From Streptomyces sp. NRRL S-118 (GTDB lineage: Bacteria > Actinomycetota > Actinomycetes > Streptomycetales > Streptomycetaceae), in NCBI RefSeq assembly GCF_000716335.1, contig NZ_KL591039.1, forward strand, positions 6,780 through 28,585: a DNA stretch of 21,806 nt, given 5' to 3'. Below are positions 6,526-13,503 of this stretch, in pieces. Each line of letters starts with the position of its first letter. Position 1 is the stretch's first letter. Below the pieces are notes generated by a model, which had not been told where the DNA came from, searched no databases, and was given only the letters and a program-made list of their open reading frames with translations. The position numbers were made by a program, and so were the translations under genes.

Positions 6526-7266
6526 GTGCTTCTGCCCGTCAATGTCACGTTCGGGGTCGTTCTCGCGGTCCTGCTCGCCGTCGCGGCCGCGGTGGTGGCG
6601 GCCGCCCGCCTGCGGCCGCCGCGCGACACCGTCACGGCGGGCGTGCGGGCCGCGGTCCAGCTCGCCGCCGTCTCGCTGGTGATCGGCTGGGTCGTCCGGG
6701 CCGTACCGCTGCTGCTCCTCTTCCTGCTGCTGATGTACGCGGTCGCGGTCCGCACCGCGGGGCGCCGCGTCACCCCGAACGGCACCTGGTGGTGGGCGGC
6801 CGTCCCCATCGCCGCGGGGGTCGTCCCCGTCGTCGCCGCGCTGCTGCTCACCGGGCTCCTGCCGCCGAAGGGCATCGCGCTGATCCCGGTGACCGGCATC
6901 CTCATCGGGGGCGCGCTCACCGCGACGGTGCTCGGCGGGCGGCGCGCCCTGGACGAGCTCCGGACGCGGCACGGCGAGGTGGAGGCGGGGCTGGCGCTGG
7001 GGCTGCCGGAGCGCGACGCGCGGCTGGAGGTGGCGCGGGAGGCGGCGGCCGAGGCGCTGCTGCCCGGCCTGGACCAGACCCGGACGGTGGGGCTGGTCAC
7101 GCTGCCCGGGGCGTTCGTCGGGATGCTGCTGGGCGGGGCGGAGCCGCTGGAGGCCGGGGCGGTGCAGCTGTTCGTCCTGGTGGCGCTGATGGCGGTGCAG
7201 GCGGTCGCGGTGGCGGCGGTCCTGGAGCTGGTCGCGCGGGGGAGGCTGCACCGGCGCGAGGCGTAG
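6526..7266 (+). CDS. FetB/UPF0014 family permease (putative iron/metal export)
   Basis: A 246-residue membrane protein of the UPF0014 family, whose E. coli member FetB (YbbM) pairs with ATPase FetA in iron export. About six to seven hydrophobic segments are seen. Family-like stretches are AAVQLAAVSLVIGW, PVTGILIGGALTATVLGGR and, in the last third, LVTLPGAFVGMLLGGAEPLEAGAVQ, the most conserved region of UPF0014. No FetA-like ATPase is adjacent, so the energising partner is elsewhere or absent. No SD precedes the GTG at 6526. TACGGT lies six bases upstream (6514-6519), so the message may be leaderless. The riboswitch-controlled Mn exporter starts just downstream, suggesting a metal-efflux neighbourhood. 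Confidence 0.82.
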   Translation: MLLPVNVTFGVVLAVLLAVAAAVVAAARLRPPRDTVTAGVRAAVQLAAVSLVIGWVVRAVPLLLLFLLLMYAVAVRTAGRRVTPNGTWWWAAVPIAAGVVPVVAALLLTGLLPPKGIALIPVTGILIGGALTATVLGGRRALDELRTRHGEVEAGLALGLPERDARLEVAREAAAEALLPGLDQTRTVGLVTLPGAFVGMLLGGAEPLEAGAVQLFVLVALMAVQAVAVAAVLELVARGRLHRREA

Positions 7267-7280
7267 CCGGGCCCGTCACG

Positions 7281-7286
7281 TACCCT
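7281..7286 (+). promoter_or_regulatory. Putative -10 box for the Mn riboswitch transcript
   Basis: TACCCT fits the TANNNT -10 pattern. It lies so that transcription would begin near 7293, exactly at the first paired base of the riboswitch aptamer. No convincing -35 is seen. Confidence 0.35.
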
Positions 7287-7293
7287 GGACGGA

Positions 7294-7398
7294 GCAGAAG
7301 GGGAGTAGCTCTTCGCCGGACCGTCGACATACTGCTGGGCCTCGTGCCCGGCCGGCGCCCGGAGGCGGCCTTGCGGGGCGGCCAGCGAGACCTTCGGC
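7294..7398 (+). ncRNA. yybP-ykoY manganese riboswitch aptamer
   Basis: The stretch carries the conserved parts of the yybP-ykoY Mn2+ riboswitch in order: AAGGGGAGTAGC, then GTCGACATACTG, a GC-rich variable arm, and CAGCGAGACCTTCGG. The P1 stem is visible as GCAGAAGG (7294-7301) with CCTTCGGC (7391-7398), one mismatch. It lies directly upstream of a GDT1/TMEM165-type exporter gene, a known partner class for this riboswitch. Mn2+ binding would be expected to switch exporter expression on. Confidence 0.88.
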
Positions 7399-7510
7399 AA
7401 CAGCAGTGCCATGCCATGCCCGACATGCCCATGGTGCCGCCGTGCCGGAGCGACCCCTGACACGTCTCTTCTCGGTACGGCGGTGCCCGACCGATTGAGG
7501 AACCCATCCC
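7399..7510 (+). promoter_or_regulatory. Riboswitch expression platform
   Basis: In RNA, 7433-7446 (GGUGCCGCCGUGCC) can pair with 7474-7487 (GGUACGGCGGUGCC) as 14 continuous pairs including three G-U wobbles, with a 27-base loop. UUCUC at 7469-7473, in that loop, can pair with GAGGA of the exporter SD (7497-7501). The two pairings overlap in topology and cannot form as simple nested helices. This suggests control at ribosome access. No U-tract terminator is seen. Confidence 0.45.
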
Positions 7511-8095
7511 GTGCTCAGCCTCACGATCATGGCGATCACCTTCGGCGTCGTCTTCCTCGCCGAACTCCCCGACAAGACGGCGCTCGCCGGCCTCATGCTG
7601 GGCACCCGCTACCGGGCGTCCTACGTCTTCGCGGGTGTCGCCGCGGCCTTCGCCGTCCACGTCGCGCTCGCCGTCGCCGCCGGCAGCGTCCTGACCCTGC
7701 TGCCGCACCGGCTGGTGCAGGCGCTGGTGGGCGTGCTGTTCCTGTGCGGGGCCGCGGTGCTGCTGCTGAAGAAGGACGACGGCGAGGACGAGGGCATCAG
7801 GCCCCCGGCCGACCAGTCCTTCTGGAAGGTGTCCGGGGCGGGCTTCATGCTGATCCTGGTCGCCGAGTTCGGTGACCTGACGCAGATCATGACCGCGAAC
7901 CTCGCGGCCCGCTACGACAACCCGCTCTCCGTCGGCCTCGGCGCCGTGCTCGCCCTGTGGACGGTCGCGGGGCTGGGCATCCTCGGCGGCCGGACGCTCA
8001 TGAAGTACGTACCACTGCGGCTGATCACCAAGATCGCCGCCTGCCTGATGCTGGCGCTGGCGGGCTTCAGTCTGTACGAGGCGCTGGCTCCCTGA
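7511..8095 (+). CDS. GDT1/TMEM165 family (UPF0016) manganese exporter
   Basis: A 194-residue membrane protein with six hydrophobic helices in two homologous halves. Each half begins with the family's acidic cation-binding motif: AELPDKTALA near residue 18 and AEFGDLTQIMTA near residue 117. UPF0016/GDT1 proteins export Mn2+ (MneA/MneP-like roles) or exchange Ca2+/Mn2+ for protons. The middle cytosolic loop is charged (KKDDGEDEG). The GTG at 7511 is set by GAGGAA eight bases upstream. Control by the upstream Mn riboswitch makes Mn efflux the most likely role. A bulged hairpin at 8120-8153 can end this message and that of the convergent HAD gene. Confidence 0.88.
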   Translation: MLSLTIMAITFGVVFLAELPDKTALAGLMLGTRYRASYVFAGVAAAFAVHVALAVAAGSVLTLLPHRLVQALVGVLFLCGAAVLLLKKDDGEDEGIRPPADQSFWKVSGAGFMLILVAEFGDLTQIMTANLAARYDNPLSVGLGAVLALWTVAGLGILGGRTLMKYVPLRLITKIAACLMLALAGFSLYEALAP

Positions 8096-8119
8096 CGACG
8101 TGCCGGGGGCGCCGCGCAG

Positions 8120-8153
8120 CCACGCGCTGAGCGGCGCCGTAGGCGCTGCGTGG
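8120..8153. terminator. Bidirectional hairpin terminator candidate
   Basis: CCACGC (8120-8125) pairs with GCGTGG (8148-8153), and AGCG (8130-8133) with CGCT (8144-8147), giving ten pairs with a one-sided bulge. It lies between the convergent stops of the GDT1 (8095) and HAD (8210) genes. There is no T-run, as is common in Streptomyces. Confidence 0.45.
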
Positions 8154-8226
8154 TGACGTACGGGTCGGGTGGTGACGTACGGGCTGCGCGGTGACGTACG
8201 CGCCGTGCGCTACGCGGTGACGTGGA
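8152..8226. repeat. GGTGACGTACG direct repeats
   Basis: GGTGACGTACG occurs at 8152, 8171 and 8190, exactly 19 bases apart. A fourth diverged copy (GGTGACGTGGA) at 8216 encodes the last residues of the HAD protein. The array therefore looks like an expansion from the 3' end of that gene into the gap. Confidence 0.55.
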
Positions 8227-8884
8227 GGCGGATCGTTCCGTCGGGGCCGTCCGCCGCCACGCGCACGTGCCTCAGGTCCGGTACGTGCACGTCGGGGGCG
8301 AAGGCGGCCGCGCGCGGCCCCACGCCCACCACGCGCATCCCGGCGGCGCGGCCGGCCCGGATGCCCGCCTCGGAGTCCTCGAACACCACGCACTCCGCCG
8401 GGTCCACGCCGAGTTCGGCGGCGCCCTTCAGGAAGCCCTCCGGGTCCGGCTTGCTCGCGCCCACGCACTCCGCGGTCACCCGCACCTGCGGCATGCGCAG
8501 CCCCGCGGCGCCCATGCGGGCCCGGGCCAGTGCCGCGTCGGCCGAGGTCACCAGGGCGTGCGGCAGCGCGGCGATGGCCGCCATGAACGCGGGAGCGCCG
8601 CCGATCGGCACGACGCCGTCGAGGTCGGCGGTCTCCTCCGCGAGCAGCACCCGGTTGTCGGCGTGGTTCTGCTCCATGGGCCGCTCCGGCAGCAGGAGGG
8701 CCATCGTGGCGTACCCCTGGCGGCCGTGGACGACCTGGAGCACCTCCGCGGGGTCCAGTCCGTGGCGCACGGCCCAGCGGCTCCAGCAGCGCTCCACGAC
8801 GGCGTCGGAGTTGACGAGCGTGCCGTCCATGTCGAGCAGGAGGGCCCTGGCGGTCAGGTGCGGGACGGCGGGCGCTGACGTCAT
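8210..8884 (-). CDS. HAD family phosphatase (beta-phosphoglucomutase/sugar-phosphatase-like)
   Basis: A 224-residue HAD-superfamily hydrolase with all four motifs: I, LLLDMDGTLVNSD (nucleophile Asp and acid/base Asp, residues about 17-21); II, ALVTSAD; III, GASKPDPEGF; and IV, VVFEDSEAGIRAG. The helical cap inserted after motif I (residues about 30-95) places it in subfamily IA with sugar- or glycerol-phosphate phosphatases. Substrate cannot be assigned. The ATG at 8884 is preferred over a longer frame because motif I then falls at the usual distance and GGAG lies seven bases upstream. The gene stands alone, convergent with the GDT1 exporter. Confidence 0.87.
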   Translation of the reverse strand: MTSAPAVPHLTARALLLDMDGTLVNSDAVVERCWSRWAVRHGLDPAEVLQVVHGRQGYATMALLLPERPMEQNHADNRVLLAEETADLDGVVPIGGAPAFMAAIAALPHALVTSADAALARARMGAAGLRMPQVRVTAECVGASKPDPEGFLKGAAELGVDPAECVVFEDSEAGIRAGRAAGMRVVGVGPRAAAFAPDVHVPDLRHVRVAADGPDGTIRLHVTA

Positions 8885-8946
8885 GGAGGGGCTCCACGGG
8901 CAGAGGGATGCGGTACGCAGTGGCCCCGCCCGCCGGTCAGGGTATA

Positions 8947-8968
8947 CGGGCGGGAACCACTTTGTTCC
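8947..8968 (-). promoter_or_regulatory. Putative HAD promoter with GGAAC -35-like element
   Basis: On the minus strand GGAAC (8968-8964) and a TATACC beginning 17 bases later form a possible promoter. GGAAC resembles -35 sites of ECF sigma factors. The element is also an inverted repeat, GGAAC-N6-GTTCC (8953-8968). The pairing with a TATACC -10 is unusual for ECF promoters, so the call is weak. Confidence 0.25.
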
Positions 8969-9052
8969 TCCACGATACAAAACGAGGCGGGGACGCGCCA
9001 CCCGGCCCCGGCACGCCGGTTCGACGGCCCGTGATCCCGGCCTGCCGTCCCA

Positions 9053-9129
9053 GCCGCCTGCCGTGTCGGTCGCCTGTGCTCTGAGCCGCCTGCCGTGTCG
9101 GTCGCCTGTCCTGTCAGCCGCCTGCCGTC
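9053..9129. repeat. 32-bp tandem repeat overlapping a stop codon
   Basis: A 32-base unit starting GCCGCCTGCCGTGTCGGTCG is present at 9053-9084 and 9085-9116, with a third partial copy from 9117 (GCCGCCTGCCGTCTCGG). The third copy encodes the C-terminal ETAGG of the zinc-ribbon/PG-binding protein, and its stop (9116-9114) lies in the second copy. Confidence 0.6.
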
Positions 9130-10490
9130 TCGGCCTCCAGGGACTGCCGGGTCGCCGGGCCGTAGACGCCCCAGCCGTCCTCGTCGATCGCGCGGGCCCA
9201 CTGGTACCGGTACACCGCCTCCTCGACGCTCTTGTCGTAGCGGCCGTGCAGCGGGCCGTCGTAGACGCCGGCCTCCCGCAGCCGCTGCTGGAGGTCCGTC
9301 ACCTCGGCGCCGCGATCGCCGCGACGGAGGGTCGAGGGCTGCTCCGGACCCAGCGGCGTGTCCGGGGCCGGGCCGCGGCTGCGGGACGCCGAGGGCTGTC
9401 CGCCACTGCCGGCGCCCGGTGCGCCGGGCGCGGCCGAGAGGGGCGCCGCCGAGGACGTACGCGCGGACGGCGAGGCGGAGGGGGAGGCCGACGGCGACGC
9501 CTCGGCGGAGGTGGATCTCGACGCGGACGCCGAGGGCGAGGGGATGTCGGAGGGGGTGTCGGGCGGGCCGCTCGGAAACGCGGGCGCGCTCACGTCCAGG
9601 TCCGGCAGCACCTTGTCCGCCTCGTCGTCGCCGTCGAACATGCCGCCGGCGAACGCCACCGCGCAGGCCACGGCCACCACGGCGGCCGCCGCGCCGAGGG
9701 CCGCGTAGGGCCGGCGGCGCTCCTGCTCACGGGCGCGCTCCCGTTCCCGCGCGCGCGACCGGCGGGGCCCCAGCCCGTCCACCGGTTCCCACGAGGGCGC
9801 GAACAGCTCCCCGGACTCCTCCCGCACCGGCTCGCGGCCGCCCGGCCCTGCCGGGGCTTGCGGCTCCCATCCCTCTGCGGCCGCGGATTCCGGCTCCCAT
9901 CCCCGCGGGTTCGGCCCCTCGGGCTGCCGGTCCTGCGGTCCCGCGGCGTACGGATCGGCGGCGTACGGATCGGCGGTGTGCGGATCGACGGCGTAGGGCT
10001 CCGCTGCGTACGGATCCGGGCCGTGCGGCTGCGTGCCGTGAGCGTGTGTGCCGGCCCGGCCCGGCAGGTGCGCGGCCGCCGAGCCGGCCGCCGCCGAGCC
10101 GTGCGGCGCAGACGGTGGAGCGTCCGCCGGGAGCTCCGGCCCGACCGCCCGGACCGGCTCCGGTACCGCGTCCGGCAGGGGACCGGGTCCGGCCGCCACC
10201 GCCGGCGGCATCGGCCCCGGATCGGCCGGCGGCATCGGCCCAGGCCCCGGCGCTCCCGGACCCGGCTGCGGATCCGCGGCCGGGGGCGCGTCCCCGAGCG
10301 CCGGCAGGGGGCCCGGGAGCCCCGCCTCGGGCGCGTACAGAGGCAACGGCATCGTCGACGCGACGTCGCCGGGCCCGTGCGGCGCGTCGAGGTGCACGTA
10401 CGGGCCGATGCGCAGTGGCTCGAAACCGTCGGCGCAGCCGCAGCCCGTGTGCTCCGCGGTGCCGCATTCAGGACACACCCGTCCCGTCAC
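9114..10490 (-). CDS. Zinc-ribbon / membrane / peptidoglycan-binding protein
   Basis: A 458-residue modular protein. Residues 6-19 hold a Cys-rich, zinc-ribbon-like start (CPEC, then CGC). Residues 50-250 are Pro/Ala/Gly-rich and include a run of five-residue repeats (DPYAA/EPYAV/DPHTA, 159-183) and three WEP motifs. A charged Arg/Glu stretch (248-260) precedes one membrane helix (about 262-283). A Ser/Pro/Ala linker (300-375) leads to a C-terminal PG_binding_1 domain (about 388-452: RRGDRGAEVTDLQQRLREAG and GPATRQSLEAE). Topology puts the Cys motif inside and the cell-wall domain outside. The GTG at 10490 has GGGGAGGGG six bases upstream. A role in sensing or anchoring at the wall is inference. 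Divergent from the exporter-wHTH gene. Confidence 0.78.
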   Translation of the reverse strand: MTGRVCPECGTAEHTGCGCADGFEPLRIGPYVHLDAPHGPGDVASTMPLPLYAPEAGLPGPLPALGDAPPAADPQPGPGAPGPGPMPPADPGPMPPAVAAGPGPLPDAVPEPVRAVGPELPADAPPSAPHGSAAAGSAAAHLPGRAGTHAHGTQPHGPDPYAAEPYAVDPHTADPYAADPYAAGPQDRQPEGPNPRGWEPESAAAEGWEPQAPAGPGGREPVREESGELFAPSWEPVDGLGPRRSRARERERAREQERRRPYAALGAAAAVVAVACAVAFAGGMFDGDDEADKVLPDLDVSAPAFPSGPPDTPSDIPSPSASASRSTSAEASPSASPSASPSARTSSAAPLSAAPGAPGAGSGGQPSASRSRGPAPDTPLGPEQPSTLRRGDRGAEVTDLQQRLREAGVYDGPLHGRYDKSVEEAVYRYQWARAIDEDGWGVYGPATRQSLEAETAGG

Positions 10491-10811
10491 GTGGGTCCCC
10501 TCCCCTTGAACTGCCAGCGATTATGCAGCCACTCCCGGCCGCTCGGATCCGGCCTTCGTCCGTTCGACAGGCCATAACAGGCCAGAACGCCCAGGATGGG
10601 AGAGAAAACAGGGGGTACGCGACGCATCCGGCGGCCCGGACGGCTCACCAGCGGCGCGCACGCCGGCGCACGTCGGCCGTCGCTCACGGAAGGCGCGAAA
10701 AGGCGCCACAAGGCGAAAAAGGACGCAACGACGCGACGACGCAGCGACGAGACGACGACGAGACGACGACGAGACGACGAGAAGACGCGGACAGACAGGG
10801 AGAGGATGTCG
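10491..10811. other. Divergent intergenic region with T-free leader
   Basis: No gene is seen in these 321 bases between the PG-binding and exporter genes. A CATAAT -10-like hexamer on the minus strand (10525-10520) may serve the PG-binding gene. A 10-bp tandem repeat CAGGCCATAA/CAGGCCAGAA lies at 10568-10587. From 10685 to 10806 the plus strand has no T at all (122 bases). It ends in runs of GACGAC (for example the 11-base unit GACGACGACGA at 10751 and 10762). This would be an unstructured, U-poor leader of the exporter mRNA. Confidence 0.6.
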
Positions 10812-12869
10812 ATGGCGCAGGAAGTGAGCACCCCGCCCACCAGCCCCGCCCCGGGTGAAGGACTCCCTCACCGCTCGGTCCTGGTCGCGATCGGAGCCCT
10901 GCTCCTCGGCATGCTGCTGGCCGCGCTCGACCAGACCATCGTCTCCACCGCCCTGCCGACGATCGTCAGCGAGCTCGGAGGCATGGAGCATCTGTCCTGG
11001 GTCGTCACGGCCTACCTGCTGGCGTCGACCGCGGCCACACCCCTGTGGGGCAAGCTCGGCGACCAGTACGGCCGCAAGAGGCTCTTCCAGGCCGCGATCG
11101 TCCTCTTCCTCATCGGCTCGGCATTGTGCGGCGTCGCGCAGGACATGCCGCAGCTGATCGCCTTCCGGGCCGTCCAGGGGCTGGGCGGCGGCGGCCTCAT
11201 GGTGCTCTCCATGGCGATCGTCGGCGACATCGTCCCGCCGCGGGAACGCGGCCGTTACCAAGGGCTCTTCGGTGCCGTCTTCGGCGCGACCAGCATCCTC
11301 GGGCCGCTCCTCGGGGGGCTGTTCACCCAGCACCTGTCCTGGCGGTGGGTGTTCTACATCAACCTGCCGGTCGGGGTCGTGGCCCTCTTCGTCATCGCCG
11401 CCGTGCTCCACATCCCGGTGCGCGCCACCCGCCACACCATCGACTACCTCGGTACCTTCCTCATCGCCTCGGTCGCCACCTGCCTGGTGCTCGTGGCGTC
11501 CCTCGGCGGCACCACCTGGGAGTGGGGCTCCTGGCAGATCATCGGCCTCGCCGTCCTCGGTGCCGTCCTGCTCGTCCGGTTCCTCCGGGTCGAGCGGCGC
11601 GCCGCCGAACCGGTCCTGCCGCTGAAGCTGTTCCGGATCCGCACCTTCACGCTGGTCTCCGTCATCAGCTTCGTCGTGGGCTTCGCGATGTTCGGTGCGA
11701 TGACGTACCTGCCGACGTTCCTCCAGGTGGTGCGCGGCGTGTCGCCGACCATGTCCGGTGTGCACATGCTGCCGATGGTGCTCGGCATGCTGCTCACCTC
11801 CACCGCCTCCGGCCAGATCGTCAGCCGCACCGGCCGCTGGAAGGTCTTCCCCGTGGCCGGGACCGCGATCACCGCCCTCGGCCTGGTCCTGCTGCACCGG
11901 ATGAAGGAGTCCAGCTCCGACGCGGAGATGAGCGTGTACTTCTTCGTCTTCGGCGCCGGGCTCGGCCTGGTCATGCAGGTGCTGGTCCTGGTGGTGCAGA
12001 ACGCCGTCGCGTACGAGGACCTCGGCGTCGCCACCTCCGGCGCCACCTTCTTCCGCTCCATCGGCGCGTCCTTCGGCGTCGCGATCTTCGGAACGGTTTT
12101 CACCAGCCGGCTCACGAGCAAACTGGAGGCCGCCCTCGCCGGCCAGGAGGTCCCGCCCGGCGCGAGCGCGGACCGGATCGCCGCCGACCCCCGGGCCATC
12201 ACGGACCTGCCGCCCGCCCTGCGCCCCGACGTGCTGCACGCCTACGCCACGTCCATCACGGACGTGTTCCTGTACGCGGCCCCGGTCGTGCTCGTCGCCT
12301 TCCTCCTCGCCTGGCTGCTGAAGGAGGACCGGCTGCGCGGCTCGGTCACCGCGCCCGACACCAGCCAGACCCTCGCCTCCAACCCCGTGGAGCGGTCGTC
12401 GTACGAGGAGTGCGCCCGCGCCCTGTCCGTGCTCGGCTCCCGTGAGGGCCGCAAGGCCGTCTACGAGCGGATCACCGAACGGGCGGGCCTGGACCTGCTG
12501 CCCGCCGCGAGCTGGCTGCTGCTGCGGGTGCGGCGCCACGGCGCGGTCGAGCCCGCACGGCTCGCCGACACCACCCCCGTACCGATCAGGGCGGTCACCG
12601 AGGCCGCCCGGCAACTGGAGGAGCGGCGCCTGGTGCGCCGTGTGGGCCTGCAACTGGTCCTCACCGACGAGGGCGTGACCGTGGCGACCCGGCTGGCGCA
12701 CGCCCGGGAGGAGTCGCTGGCGGAGCTGCTGGGCGACTGGTGGGGGCCGCAGCGGCCGACCGACCTGGTGCAGCTGGTGGAGCAGCTGACGGCCGAGCTG
12801 TGCGGCTCCTCCCGGGAGCGGCCGCGCACCGCCGAACCGCACCGCGACCACGTGGCGCACACGCGCTGA
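10812..12869 (+). CDS. DHA2-family MFS multidrug exporter with C-terminal winged-helix domain
   Basis: A 685-residue protein. Residues about 20-505 form a 14-helix DHA2 (EmrB/QacA type) proton-driven drug exporter: LLAALDQTIVSTALPTIVSELGG is helix 1 with motif D1, GKLGDQYGRKR is motif A, AFRAVQGLGGGGLMVLS is motif B, and GPLLGG is motif C. After a charged linker, residues about 560-670 look like a MarR-type winged helix: AASWLLLRVRRHGAVEPARLA, then the recognition-helix-like TEAARQLEERRLVRRV and a wing ending LTDEG. Fusion of exporter and regulator-like domain in one chain is unusual. An ATG at 10806 lies too close to the SD; the ATG at 10812 has GGAGAGG six bases upstream. A GC-rich hairpin follows the stop. 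Confidence 0.88.
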   Translation: MAQEVSTPPTSPAPGEGLPHRSVLVAIGALLLGMLLAALDQTIVSTALPTIVSELGGMEHLSWVVTAYLLASTAATPLWGKLGDQYGRKRLFQAAIVLFLIGSALCGVAQDMPQLIAFRAVQGLGGGGLMVLSMAIVGDIVPPRERGRYQGLFGAVFGATSILGPLLGGLFTQHLSWRWVFYINLPVGVVALFVIAAVLHIPVRATRHTIDYLGTFLIASVATCLVLVASLGGTTWEWGSWQIIGLAVLGAVLLVRFLRVERRAAEPVLPLKLFRIRTFTLVSVISFVVGFAMFGAMTYLPTFLQVVRGVSPTMSGVHMLPMVLGMLLTSTASGQIVSRTGRWKVFPVAGTAITALGLVLLHRMKESSSDAEMSVYFFVFGAGLGLVMQVLVLVVQNAVAYEDLGVATSGATFFRSIGASFGVAIFGTVFTSRLTSKLEAALAGQEVPPGASADRIAADPRAITDLPPALRPDVLHAYATSITDVFLYAAPVVLVAFLLAWLLKEDRLRGSVTAPDTSQTLASNPVERSSYEECARALSVLGSREGRKAVYERITERAGLDLLPAASWLLLRVRRHGAVEPARLADTTPVPIRAVTEAARQLEERRLVRRVGLQLVLTDEGVTVATRLAHAREESLAELLGDWWGPQRPTDLVQLVEQLTAELCGSSRERPRTAEPHRDHVAHTR

Positions 12870-12894
12870 GCGGCGGCGTGCGTGCCGCGCCGCC
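12870..12894. terminator. GC hairpin after the MFS gene
   Basis: GCGGCGGCG (12870-12878) and CGCGCCGCC (12886-12894) can pair with one bulge around a 7-base loop, starting immediately after the stop codon. It lies between convergent genes. No T-run is present. Confidence 0.35.
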
Positions 12895-13001
12895 ACACGG
12901 CGCACCAGGTGAGCCGGGGCCCGTCGTCCCGATCCTGCCGGGCTCGCGGGCCCCGGCCGACCACCAGCCGGCCGCGTCACCAACCTGTTCGGACAGCACA
13001 C

Positions 13002-13499
13002 CTAGGCGGTGCCGTGGAGCTCCTTGCCGTACCAGACCTCCATGTACGGGCCCTCGCAGTACGCCGGGATCTCCCGGTAGCCGTTGCGGGTGTACAGCGC
13101 CCGCGCCTCCACCAGGTCCAGCCGGGTGTTGAGCACCATGCGCCGGGCGCCCAGCTCCCGCGCGGCGTCCTCCAGCACGGACAGCAGCAGCGCCGCGCCG
13201 CCGGTGCCACGGTGGGCGGGGCGTATGAACACGCGGGTGAGTTCGGCCCGTTCGGCGTCCAGCATCAGCACCCCGCCGCAGGCGGCCGGTGCGCCGGCCA
13301 CCCGGCCGACCACGAACTGCCCGGTGGGCGGCGTGAGCAGCTCCACGCCGTCCCCGGCGAGCCCCTCGTCCACCTCGGCGGTGGTCGCCGGCCGCCGCCA
13401 GTAGCGGCCCGCCACATCGGCGTAGTACTCGCGCCGCAGGGCGGTGGCGTCGGCGGTGTCGTACGGCTCGGGCTCCACGGCCCAGGTGCTGGTCGTCAT
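13002..13499 (-). CDS. GNAT family N-acetyltransferase
   Basis: A 165-residue acetyl-CoA-dependent N-acetyltransferase. The cofactor-binding motif A is seen as ELTRVFIRPAHRGTGGAALL (R-G-T-G-G pyrophosphate loop, about residues 86-105), followed by the beta-5/alpha-4 region MVLNTRLDLVEARALYTRNGY, whose ALYTRNGYREI is typical of GNATs. Acceptor unknown. It is the last gene of a minus-strand set: its ATG at 13499 starts four bases after the O-methyltransferase stop, with only a weak GGTGG upstream, so translational coupling is likely. Confidence 0.87.
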   Translation of the reverse strand: MTTSTWAVEPEPYDTADATALRREYYADVAGRYWRRPATTAEVDEGLAGDGVELLTPPTGQFVVGRVAGAPAACGGVLMLDAERAELTRVFIRPAHRGTGGAALLLSVLEDAARELGARRMVLNTRLDLVEARALYTRNGYREIPAYCEGPYMEVWYGKELHGTA

Positions 13500-13503
13500 G
13501 GGG

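Noticed and set aside
9940..10030. CRISPR-like short repeats
   Set aside because: The 15-nt repeats are in frame in the PG-binding protein and encode DPYAA-type pentapeptides; there are no spacers.
10521..13001. Long minus-strand open frame of 826 codons opposite the MFS gene
   Set aside because: Exact antisense of the exporter-wHTH gene; composition like a shadow frame (His/Asp/Gln/Arg repeats) and no recognisable domain.
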